Assembly (NCBI RefSeq): GCF_019312585.1
Contig: NZ_JAHWDP010000006.1
Location: forward strand, 14,895 to 78,894
DNA length: 64,000 nucleotides
Source: Halomarinibacterium sedimenti
Lineage (GTDB): Bacteria > Bacteroidota > Bacteroidia > Flavobacteriales > Flavobacteriaceae
Direction: 5' to 3'
Below the pieces are notes generated by a model. That model was given only the letters and a program-made list of their open reading frames with translations. It ran no database searches and was not told the origin of the DNA. Of this stretch, positions 56,994 through 64,000 are shown in pieces. Numbering within the stretch: position 1 is the first letter of the stretch; each line of letters opens with the position of its first letter. Both the position numbers and the translations under genes were made by a program.

Positions 56994-58477
56994 TCGTTAT
57001 CAAAAAGAAAAACTTCTTTAAAATCAACCTGCCCTTTATCATCTAACATACGATAGATTCCTCTTGGCGCTCCTTTCCCAATTACTTGATAACTACCATT
57101 ATCCTGCAAATGGTTTAAGTACTTTTCATTTTCACTTAAATGGGAAAATACAATTCTAAAAGTATTTACAGAAGTTTTTAAGCTGTCATTAAATATGGGT
57201 ACATTATTATTTGGCCATTTAATAGCACCTAAGGTTCCAAAAACCGAATAAATATAGTCTCTATCTTGTGTATTTTCAAACAATTGATGGGCATATTCGT
57301 AACCTATATAACCCCCATGATCTGCCATTATTATTATAAGTGCATTCTTATCGTTTTGATTTATGGTAGAAATTAAATCTGCAAGAACTTCATTTGATTG
57401 AATCACTCTTTCCTTCCAAAGTGCCTTTTCCTCTTCAATACCACGACTATCATTCTTTTTATTTGGAATATGCGCAGGTGATATATACTCAATGAAAAAA
57501 AAGTGAGGAGTCCCTTCTTCTAAAGGATAAGATTCATCAAGTGCCTCTGTTACTTGTTTTAATTTTTTAAATCCTGTACTTATTATAGGTATCTCAAAAA
57601 AACTAAAATTACAATAATCATAATTTATTTTTTTATGATTCATTAAAAAATAAGGAGAATGTAATAGCAAATGCGTTTTATAACCATTATTTTTAAATAT
57701 AGATAACACAGAATTATTACTTACTAACAGTTCCTGAGGATTAAATCCATTATTGTGAGAATAAAATTTATTGTAGTAATGATGCTTCATTTGAAAAATG
57801 GCAGCATTGGTAGACAATGTAGATGCATAATTACTTCTTAGGTTTTCATATAGTGTAAAACCATTAGAGTTTAAAATAGCTCTAATTTCTGAAGCATCCA
57901 TGTTATAATGGCCTTTTTCCATTTCAGACAAACTAATGTACCCATCTGGCTGGATAAAATAAATATTGGGTTTCTTTTTTAATACAACACTTTCAATATC
58001 ATCTGGCTGTTGCGTCCACTCCATATCAATTTGTATATGCCTATATAGGGTAGGCACGAAATCCATAAATCCCATAATTGAAAGTAATAACTGGAAAACT
58101 ATTAACTGTTTATGGAATTTATATAATAAGAAAGACAAAGGAATTAATGCAATAAAAGTAATTAAGGCAAGTATTTTTTCAACACTTGCATGAAGGATTA
58201 ATTCAATAAAAAACAAAAACAAAAATGCACTAAGAAAAAAAAGAAACTGCTTTTTATACTTCAGATATAATGGAATTCTGTTGAATTTTTTAAAAAATAA
58301 AAAAATTAGTACTGGAACTATTAAAAATAAAAAGATTAAAAAAGCAAACTGAATCCAAGAATTTGAAAGGTGAAAGTTTTTAGAACTGTAAAATAAAAGA
58401 GGATATAATCCTGTTGCTACTCCGGCTAAACCATACGGAATATTTTTGGATACTAAAAAGTTAGTAAGCCATTTCAT
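56990..58477 (-). CDS. Sulfatase/alkaline-phosphatase superfamily membrane protein (paralogue)
   Basis: 495 residues. Same architecture as the next gene: N-terminal helices and then PNIYFIQPDGYISLSEMEKGHYN, LRSNYASTLSTNAAIFQMKHHYY, ALIIIMADHGGYIGYEY. The pair is colinear along its whole length but with limited identity, so the duplication is old. It is 5 bp downstream of the methyltransferase gene. Probably a transferase acting on the outer face of the inner membrane, with different substrates for the two copies (inference). Confidence 0.82.
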   Translation of the reverse strand: MKWLTNFLVSKNIPYGLAGVATGLYPLLFYSSKNFHLSNSWIQFAFLIFLFLIVPVLIFLFFKKFNRIPLYLKYKKQFLFFLSAFLFLFFIELILHASVEKILALITFIALIPLSFLLYKFHKQLIVFQLLLSIMGFMDFVPTLYRHIQIDMEWTQQPDDIESVVLKKKPNIYFIQPDGYISLSEMEKGHYNMDASEIRAILNSNGFTLYENLRSNYASTLSTNAAIFQMKHHYYNKFYSHNNGFNPQELLVSNNSVLSIFKNNGYKTHLLLHSPYFLMNHKKINYDYCNFSFFEIPIISTGFKKLKQVTEALDESYPLEEGTPHFFFIEYISPAHIPNKKNDSRGIEEEKALWKERVIQSNEVLADLISTINQNDKNALIIIMADHGGYIGYEYAHQLFENTQDRDYIYSVFGTLGAIKWPNNNVPIFNDSLKTSVNTFRIVFSHLSENEKYLNHLQDNGSYQVIGKGAPRGIYRMLDDKGQVDFKEVFLFDNE

Positions 58478-58482
58478 TTTTA

Positions 58483-59871
58483 CTACTTTCGTTTTTTAAA
58501 TTGAAAGAGTACTCTGTTAGTACCTTTAATTTCTTCCTTTTTTTCAAGGTCAAAATAAATTAAATAGCCCCTTTCAAAAGCTTCAAGGTTGTAAAAATCA
58601 AAATGATTAATAAATTCTCGTTTTCTAACCAAAAGGGACTCAACCCAAGAGTCTTCACGCTTTGGAAATTCAATAATTAAATATTTAGAAAATTTCGCAA
58701 AAAATGCGGCGGATTTTTCAAAGGGTACATTTCCAGATAATGTTATATGGTGTATTAATGCCAATGCTAGGGTTACGTCTGGGGCATAATTTTGAAGTCT
58801 CTCAATAAGCGAATCACGTTCCACATTATTAAAACCAATCCCAGGAGAAGGTTGTAACACATCACATACAAAAGGAAGCATGTTCTCTTCTTTATTTTGT
58901 TGTACTTGCCAATAGTTATATTCTACGGCATTGCTATCGATATCGGTTACTATAACCTCTGGGACTTCGTCTAAAAACGTTCTTGCAAACGTACCGTCGT
59001 TTCCTCCCATATCTATGGCAGATTTAGGCTTAAGGTCCAACACCCAATCTCTTATTAAATGCTTTTTACCATCAAAAGCTTCTTTATCGTAATTGGTTTT
59101 GTTGTAATAATCACCCCATTCGGTCGCCTCACTAACTTTTAGTTTTTTGATATAATCGAAAAGACTTTCTAAAATATTATTCTGTGCCTTTTTAGAAAGT
59201 TTCGCAACTTTGGTTTCAGCTTTGTAATCTACACTATGCTTACTTTCCATTTTTGCCAATAAGTGAATATTGGTGTAAAGAGTTGAACTAAATTTTGTTT
59301 TCTTGGGAAGTAATGATGCAATTAATTTTACAGGAATCCCATCGATATGGGTTTGCATCATTTTAAAGATTTCGGTACCATGATAATGTGCTAACACTAA
59401 CGGTCCTAAAAAATGTGTAATAAATTGCTTGTAAGCCCTCCAAGGGGTGTTTTCATCGTAAAAATCGAACGAAAGGGTGTCGATAAAAACGGGTTTTCCT
59501 TTATGAAAGGTAACATTATAAGCCGAAGCATCTTTCAAAATAAAGCCTTTGCTTAAGGCGTATTTTTGAATTTGAAGTGTTAATAATGCGGCGTGTTTGT
59601 ATTGCTCAAAACTCCATTCATAAGGGTTGGTAATAAACGGAATCTTCACTGGGGTAATGATTATTGTGTCTTCAGCAACGGAAGTTTCCGTATGTGGAAT
59701 TAACAATCCCTTTTTAAATAGGGTTTCAAAAAAACCTGAAGATTTTAGCCTTTGGTATTGCGGAAAATAAATAGGGTTAATAACTCTTCGCAAGGTATCG
59801 CCATCGTGAAACATATATCCCGATGGATCTCTAAAAGAAGCTTGGTGCGTGTTATTACTTTTTTGATTCAT
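58483..59871 (-). CDS. SAM-dependent methyltransferase (large, NoeA-like)
   Basis: 462 residues from the ATG at 59871 (MNQKSNNTHQASFRDPSGYMFHDG). The N-terminal half is shared with nodulation NoeA-like proteins (LRRVINPIYFPQYQRL...DASAYNVTFHKGKPVFIDTLSFDFYDENTPW). The SAM motif I is SAIDMGGNDGTFA, followed by VIVTDIDSNAVEYNYW. It overlaps the small upstream membrane-protein gene by 17 bp. A longer start at 59919 would lengthen that overlap. Likely modifies a glycan sugar or lipid. Confidence 0.83.
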   Translation of the reverse strand: MNQKSNNTHQASFRDPSGYMFHDGDTLRRVINPIYFPQYQRLKSSGFFETLFKKGLLIPHTETSVAEDTIIITPVKIPFITNPYEWSFEQYKHAALLTLQIQKYALSKGFILKDASAYNVTFHKGKPVFIDTLSFDFYDENTPWRAYKQFITHFLGPLVLAHYHGTEIFKMMQTHIDGIPVKLIASLLPKKTKFSSTLYTNIHLLAKMESKHSVDYKAETKVAKLSKKAQNNILESLFDYIKKLKVSEATEWGDYYNKTNYDKEAFDGKKHLIRDWVLDLKPKSAIDMGGNDGTFARTFLDEVPEVIVTDIDSNAVEYNYWQVQQNKEENMLPFVCDVLQPSPGIGFNNVERDSLIERLQNYAPDVTLALALIHHITLSGNVPFEKSAAFFAKFSKYLIIEFPKREDSWVESLLVRKREFINHFDFYNLEAFERGYLIYFDLEKKEEIKGTNRVLFQFKKRK

Positions 59872-60073
59872 TTTCTTGGGTTTCATCGTCTTCGATATCA
59901 ATGGAATCATAGTGCTCATCTTCCTCTTTTATTAATCCAAAGAAAGATTTCACTTTGTACATTACATTTTTCGAAAATAATAAAATCCCAGCGGCTGCAG
60001 CAACAATAGCTTGCACAATCATTGCACCCAAACCTGGATCGAAGTATAAAGATATCATTAAAAAATTATTCAT
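59855..60073 (-). CDS. Small membrane protein with DPGLGAMIVQ motif
   Basis: 72 residues. N-terminal SLYFDPGLGAMIVQAIVAAAAGILLF forms one membrane helix; a Lys-rich stretch and an acidic tail (EEDEHYDSIDIEDDETQENESKK) follow. Small proteins with the DPGxGSxxxQ motif recur beside sulfatase-family genes in Bacteroidota surface-glycan loci; their function is unknown. It probably starts this operon. Confidence 0.72.
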   Translation of the reverse strand: MNNFLMISLYFDPGLGAMIVQAIVAAAAGILLFSKNVMYKVKSFFGLIKEEDEHYDSIDIEDDETQENESKK

Positions 60074-60114
60074 AATTCACCCTATTTTTACAAAACCTCA
60101 ACAAAATAACTAAA

Positions 60115-60160
60115 AAACGAGGAGACTATACTTTTATTTTACTTAAAGTTTACCTCGTTT
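60115..60160 (-). terminator. Terminator of typA
   Basis: Minus-strand AAACGAGG (60153-60160) pairs with CCTCGTTT (60115-60122), followed by a TTT run; an inner ACTTT/AAAGT pair shortens the loop. The first arm lies in the last codons of typA. Confidence 0.6.
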
Positions 60161-61936
60161 ACGGTCCACCTCTTTTAAGAAAATTTTACGCAGCCTTAAA
60201 TGTTTTGGGGTTACCTCCACATATTCGTCTTTCTGAATATACTCCAACGCTTCTTCTAACGAAAACTTAATCGCTGGAACAATCTTCGCCTTATCGTCTG
60301 CTCCAGAAGAACGTACATTACTCAATTTTTTTGTTTTGGTTACATTCACCACCATATCATCTTGGCGAGAATTTTCACCAATTACTTGTCCTTCGTAAAT
60401 ATCTTCTCCTGGATCGATAAAAAATCGTCCTCTTTCCTGTAATTTATCGATAGAATAAGGAATGGCTGTTCCATTTTCCATAGAAACCAAGCTTCCGTTT
60501 TGTCTTTCAGGAATTCCTCCTTTTAAAGGCTGGTATTCAAGAAAACGGTGTGTCATAATAGCCTCCCCAGCGGTAGCGGTTAGCAACTGATTTCGTAAAC
60601 CAATAATTCCACGTGAAGGAATTAAAAACTTACATATCATACGCTCGCCTTTTCCTTCCATGCTTATCATTTCACCCTTACGGATAGTCACCATATCAAT
60701 AGCACGACCACTTACTTCTTCTGGTAAGTCGATGGTTAATTCTTCAACTGGTTCGCACTTAACACCATCTACCTCTTTTATAATAACCTGTGGTTGTCCA
60801 ATTTGAAGCTCATATCCTTCACGGCGCATGGTCTCTATTAAAACAGAAAGGTGTAATACCCCTCTTCCAAAAACCATAAATTTATCGGCACTATCGGTTG
60901 GCTTCATTCTAAGCGCCAAGTTTTTCTCCAATTCTTTTTCCAGACGTTCTTTAATGTGTCTTGAGGTCACGAACTTTCCGTCTTTTCCAAAGAAAGGCGA
61001 ATCGTTTATCGTGAACAACATACTCATCGTAGGTTCATCTATGGCAATAGTTTGCAGTGCTTCAGGGTTTTCAAAATCAGCAACAGTATCACCAATTTCA
61101 AATCCTTCCAATCCTACAATAGCACAAATATCACCAGCACTTACTTCGGTTACTTTTTTTCTTCCAAGCCCTTCAAATATGTGTAGCTCTTTAATTCTAG
61201 ATTTTTGAATTTTACCATCTCTTTTCACCAAAGAAATAGGCATATTTTCTTTTAAAATTCCCCTTTGTAAACGTCCAATGGCGATTCGCCCTGTAAACGA
61301 AGAATAGTCTAAAGATGTAATCAACATTTGAGAGGTTCCTTCCTCCGTTTTAGGTGAAGGAATATGCTCCAATACCATATCCAACAGAGATTCTATGTTA
61401 TTGGTAGGCTTTTTCCAATCATCACTCATCCAGTTGTGCTTTGCAGAACCGTACACCGTTGGGAAATCCAGCTGCCATTCTTCGGCTCCTAGTTCAAACA
61501 TTAAATCAAAAACAGCTTCATGCACCTCGTCTGGAGTACAGTTTTCTTTATCTACTTTGTTAATCACCACGCAAGGCTTTTTTCCTAAGGAAATAGCTTT
61601 TTGAAGGACAAAACGAGTTTGTGGCATAGGGCCTTCAAAGGCATCTACTAACAACAAAACCCCGTCTGCCATGTTTAATACACGCTCCACTTCACCACCA
61701 AAATCGGCGTGACCAGGGGTATCGATGATGTTAATTTTGGTGTCTTTATATATTACCGAAACGTTTTTTGAGGTAATGGTAATACCACGCTCACGCTCCA
61801 AGTCGTTATTATCAAGGATCAATTCGCCTGTTTTTTCGTTTTCACGGAACAAGCTACAGTGGTGTAAAATCTTATCTACCAATGTGGTTTTACCGTGGTC
61901 TACGTGGGCAATAATAGCTATGTTTTTAATCTTCAT
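60143..61936 (-). CDS. typA: Translational GTPase BipA/TypA
   Basis: 597 residues. G1 AHVDHGKTT (10-18), [28 protein letters not shown]. The C-terminal BipA-specific domain ([46 protein letters not shown]) is complete. It binds the ribosome like EF-G and helps assembly and stress/cold adaptation. It is divergent from kdsA. Confidence 0.97.
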   Translation of the reverse strand: MKIKNIAIIAHVDHGKTTLVDKILHHCSLFRENEKTGELILDNNDLERERGITITSKNVSVIYKDTKINIIDTPGHADFGGEVERVLNMADGVLLLVDAFEGPMPQTRFVLQKAISLGKKPCVVINKVDKENCTPDEVHEAVFDLMFELGAEEWQLDFPTVYGSAKHNWMSDDWKKPTNNIESLLDMVLEHIPSPKTEEGTSQMLITSLDYSSFTGRIAIGRLQRGILKENMPISLVKRDGKIQKSRIKELHIFEGLGRKKVTEVSAGDICAIVGLEGFEIGDTVADFENPEALQTIAIDEPTMSMLFTINDSPFFGKDGKFVTSRHIKERLEKELEKNLALRMKPTDSADKFMVFGRGVLHLSVLIETMRREGYELQIGQPQVIIKEVDGVKCEPVEELTIDLPEEVSGRAIDMVTIRKGEMISMEGKGERMICKFLIPSRGIIGLRNQLLTATAGEAIMTHRFLEYQPLKGGIPERQNGSLVSMENGTAIPYSIDKLQERGRFFIDPGEDIYEGQVIGENSRQDDMVVNVTKTKKLSNVRSSGADDKAKIVPAIKFSLEEALEYIQKDEYVEVTPKHLRLRKIFLKEVDRKRGKL

Positions 61937-61959
61937 GACTTCCCCTTTTTTAGGACGTG

Positions 61960-61967
61960 CAAAAGTA
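61960..61967 (-). promoter_or_regulatory. Candidate -7 element of typA
   Basis: The minus strand reads TACTTTTG, 23 bp before the ATG. Confidence 0.5.
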
Positions 61968-62060
61968 CTGCTATTTCCTTGAATATTTGTACTTTATTGA
62001 ATTATTATTTTTCTAAGTATCCTTGGAATAGAAATCCCTAATTCAGCTAATGAAAATGAT

Positions 62061-62068
62061 TATCTTTG
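62061..62068 (+). promoter_or_regulatory. Candidate -7 element of kdsA
   Basis: TATCTTTG, 19 bp before the kdsA ATG at 62088. Confidence 0.5.
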
Positions 62069-62087
62069 CCGTTCAAAACTATTGTAC

Positions 62088-62906
62088 ATGAATCTCGACC
62101 TTATTCCGAAGATAAAACACACCCAATCCAAAAACTTTTTTTTGCTAGCTGGTCCTTGCGCGATAGAAGGCGAAGAAATGGCATTACGTATTGCCGAAAA
62201 AATTGTTGGAATTACCAACAAACTTGAAATTCCGTATATTTTCAAAGGCAGTTTTAAGAAGGCCAACCGAAGCAGGATTGATAGTTTTACAGGAATAGGC
62301 GATGAAAAGGCATTGAAAATTCTGAAAAAAGTATCGGAGACTTTTGATGTTCCTACGGTAACAGATATTCACGAAGTAAGTGATGCTGCCATGGCCGCCC
62401 AATTTGTGGATGTGCTTCAAATTCCAGCATTTTTAGTTCGCCAAACCGATTTAGTTGTAGCTGCTGCCGAAACAGGTAAAGTGGTAAATCTTAAAAAAGG
62501 ACAGTTTATGAGTCCTGAAAGCATGAAACACGCCGTTACTAAAGTAACAGATTGCAATAACAATCAAGTTCTTATCACCGATCGCGGAACCATGTTTGGC
62601 TACCAGGATATGATAGTGGATTTTAGAGGCATCCCCACCATGAAACAATTTGCCCCCACCGTGTTGGATGTTACTCATAGTTTACAACAACCCAATCAGA
62701 GTGCCGGTGTTACGGGCGGTCGTCCCGAAATGATAAGCACCATTGCGAGAGCGGGAATTGCTGTAGGCGTAGATGGAATATTTATTGAAACACATTTTGA
62801 TCCTAAAAATGCAAAAAGTGATGGGGCTAATATGCTTGATTTAAGTTTATTGGAAAAATTACTTACCGACTTGGTGGCAATTCGAAAAACGGTTAACGCA
62901 CTTTAA
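62088..62906 (+). CDS. kdsA: 3-deoxy-8-phosphooctulonate synthase (KDO-8-P synthase)
   Basis: 272 residues from the ATG at 62088 (MNLDLIPKIKHTQSKNFFLLAGPCAIEGEE); a TTG two codons earlier is less likely. Motifs GPCAIEG, FKGSFKKANRSRI, ATVTDIHE-type VTDIHEVSDA, LMTDRGTMFGYQDM-type and FIETHFDPKNAKSDGANML are typical. It condenses PEP and arabinose-5-phosphate for the LPS inner core, which fits the neighbouring glycan locus. The 3' end overlaps the DUF1801 gene by 14 bp. Confidence 0.96.
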   Translation: MNLDLIPKIKHTQSKNFFLLAGPCAIEGEEMALRIAEKIVGITNKLEIPYIFKGSFKKANRSRIDSFTGIGDEKALKILKKVSETFDVPTVTDIHEVSDAAMAAQFVDVLQIPAFLVRQTDLVVAAAETGKVVNLKKGQFMSPESMKHAVTKVTDCNNNQVLITDRGTMFGYQDMIVDFRGIPTMKQFAPTVLDVTHSLQQPNQSAGVTGGRPEMISTIARAGIAVGVDGIFIETHFDPKNAKSDGANMLDLSLLEKLLTDLVAIRKTVNAL

Positions 62907-63255
62907 AACCCTCTTCCCTAGTTCGGTAGGCTTCTTTAATACAACGAATTAATAATTGAGCATCAATTTCTTCAGGAGAGCGATATCGCAATGATTTTAC
63001 ACGTTTCCTTTTTTCAGTAATTAAATCTTGATGTTTAATTAAGAATTCATCCGAAAGCCAAAAACAAACATCTACATAGCCTTTGGTAACGTTTAAATAG
63101 CAAATAGGACAACCTTCTGTAAAATAGAAGGGCAAACGCCATTTGTAAAGCAACTCAAAATTAGGAAGCGTTTGCTCCACAAGTACCTGCACTTGTAAAA
63201 GAATAGTTTTAAAGGGTTCTGGTTTTTCGAGTATGTAAGCTTCGGCTGGATTCAT
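62893..63255 (-). CDS. DUF1801 domain protein
   Basis: 120 residues. Motifs AEAYILEKPEPFKTILLQVQVLVEQTLP, YKWRLPFYFTEGCPICYLNVTKGYVDVCFW and KRKRVKSLRYRSPEEID fit the DUF1801/YdhG-like alpha-beta fold; function unknown. A strong hairpin with a T-rich tail lies just 13 bp before the start codon. Confidence 0.85.
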   Translation of the reverse strand: MNPAEAYILEKPEPFKTILLQVQVLVEQTLPNFELLYKWRLPFYFTEGCPICYLNVTKGYVDVCFWLSDEFLIKHQDLITEKRKRVKSLRYRSPEEIDAQLLIRCIKEAYRTREEGFKVR

Positions 63256-63268
63256 ATTTTAAAAATAA

Positions 63269-63296
63269 AAAAGGTTGTTCAATAGAACAACCTTTT
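63269..63296 (-). terminator. Strong hairpin before the DUF1801 start codon
   Basis: AAAAGGTTGTTC (63269-63280) pairs perfectly with 63285-63296 around a 4-nt loop. The T-rich tail is on the minus-strand side, running into the DUF1801 leader, so it would terminate or attenuate a minus-strand transcript. Confidence 0.75.
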
Positions 63297-63432
63297 CTGA
63301 GCAAAATAACCGCATTTTTAACTCCCCAGTTAATCATTAGACGATTATTACTAAAAACTTAAATATCGATGGCAAATTAATAATAACACCATTTATAGTT
63401 CAAATATGCAACCTTTTTATGGAATAATGCAA

Positions 63433-63491
63433 CAGGGTTTTTCCTGAATTTACAGGGGGTTTTTCCTGTTTTTTATACAGGGTTTTTCCTG
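63433..63491. promoter_or_regulatory. Three palindromic CAGGG(GG)TTTTTCCTG motifs
   Basis: Copies at 63433-63446, 63453-63468 (two extra G) and 63478-63491, starting 20 and 25 bp apart. Each has CAGG/CCTG half-sites. They lie 113-171 bp before the ATG at 63604. The arrangement suggests operators for a dimeric regulator, or a structured leader; the regulator is unknown. Confidence 0.65.
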
Positions 63492-63603
63492 TTTACTGAT
63501 TATGAATCGAATTTTCAATTCATTAAACATAATGACAATAGTATTTTTTGAATTCTAAAAAATAAGGGGTAACATTGTTTAAACATTTTTATAATTACCT
63601 CAA

Positions 63604-64000
63604 ATGCAAAGTAAGTATCTGTTCCTTCTACTCTTTATAGTAATTTGGTCTTGTAAAGAAGAATCCAAAGAAATAAAAACGGCAGAAGAAAATCCAAAAA
63701 ATTCGGATTATAGGATTTCTACAATACAAATGATCGATAGTATCCAGTCTATAAAATCTAATGTTAACTATAGACAGCATATATATGAAAGCTCTGAAAA
63801 GCTAAAGCTGGTCGAGCAAGAACTAAATGCTGCAAAAGCAAAAAATCAACTTCCAATAAATTTATACGTCGAATACGGCAAAACATTACTTGATGCTGGA
63901 AGATCTCAAGATGCGGTCAATGTTTTTGAAGATCTTTTAAATAGAATGCCAGAAAATAAAGTAATAAACGCAACTACTAAGGGGCTTCACGAAGCTCTTG
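63604..64000 (+). CDS. TPR-like lipoprotein (5' part, truncated by window)
   Basis: 132 residues are visible and the frame is still open at the edge. The lipobox is VIWSC, then an acidic/Lys linker (KEESKEIKTAEENPKN) and a helical region with a TPR-like unit (LYVEYGKTLLDAGRSQDAVNVFEDLLNRMPEN). Lipoproteins of this kind often precede FG-GAP/CRTAC1-type genes in flavobacteria, but the next gene is outside the window. Outer-membrane location likely; function unknown. Confidence 0.75.
   Translation, partial: MQSKYLFLLLFIVIWSCKEESKEIKTAEENPKNSDYRISTIQMIDSIQSIKSNVNYRQHIYESSEKLKLVEQELNAAKAKNQLPINLYVEYGKTLLDAGRSQDAVNVFEDLLNRMPENKVINATTKGLHEAL

Larger units (their letters stand above)
63256..63603. 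other. Intergenic region (348 bp) with hairpin and triple palindrome
   Basis: No gene recognised. It contains a 12-bp hairpin (63269-63296), a weak dyad with TTAATC/GATTA around 63331-63348, and three CAGGG(GG)TTTTTCCTG palindromes (63433-63491). It separates the DUF1801 gene from a lipoprotein gene. Confidence 0.7.

Overview
The window looks like the chromosome of a marine-type member of the Flavobacteriaceae (Bacteroidota). The evidence is low GC, Bacteroidota-style -7 promoter elements (TAnnTTTG) before many genes, few Shine-Dalgarno sequences, many lipoproteins and secreted proteins, and family-typical genes (DUF3467 after rpoC, DUF2851, NamZ/DUF1343, FdtA/FdtB, BipA). I cannot fix the genus from sequence alone.

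Layout. 1-5.3 kb holds a truncated giant Ig-like/PKD adhesin, prfC (RF3) and two secreted proteins. 5.6-19.3 kb is the translation/transcription core on the minus strand: tRNA-Thr, tRNA-Tyr, tRNA-Gly, tRNA-Thr, tuf, tRNA-Trp, secE, nusG, rplK, rplA, rplJ, rplL, rpoB, rpoC and a DUF3467 gene, closed by a strong hairpin terminator. The tRNA-tuf-secE-nusG-rpl-rpoBC order matches the classical bacterial arrangement known from E. coli, with tRNA-Trp added. 19.3-23.7 kb carries hpf, xerC, two leucine-rich-repeat lipoproteins and rpsU. The rpsU leader has an exceptionally strong Shine-Dalgarno sequence, which fits bS21 autoregulation.

23.7-47.5 kb is mixed housekeeping and envelope: acyl-CoA dehydrogenase, ComEA-like HhH protein, AGCS symporter, PspC plus potassium channel, DUF2851, cystathionine beta-synthase-like enzyme, LolE/FtsX-like permease, NamZ muramidase, YkgJ protein, methyltransferase, DUF2059, metalloprotease, amidohydrolase, an outer-membrane barrel with a 1006-residue TPR protein, a fibre-like protein, FtsE and a subtilase.

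47.6-60.1 kb is a surface-polysaccharide locus: four glycosyltransferases, then a minus-strand operon of small membrane protein, methyltransferase, two tandem sulfatase-superfamily membrane proteins, FemAB/GNAT-like transferase, FdtB-type aminotransferase, Wzx-type flippase and FdtA-type ketoisomerase. It suggests an O-antigen-like glycan containing a 3-amino-3,6-dideoxyhexose. 60.1-64 kb has typA/bipA, kdsA (Kdo synthesis for LPS), a DUF1801 protein and the start of a TPR-like lipoprotein gene preceded by three copies of a palindromic motif.

I found no CRISPR array, phage, transposon or obvious defence island. The most interesting signals are regulatory: the rpsU leader, a FemAB-like gene whose conserved N-terminus has no ATG/GTG/TTG start but an ATT overlapping the upstream stop codon, two pairs of interlocked divergent -7 elements, the triple palindrome at 63.4 kb, and hairpins inside the ribosomal/RNA polymerase operon.
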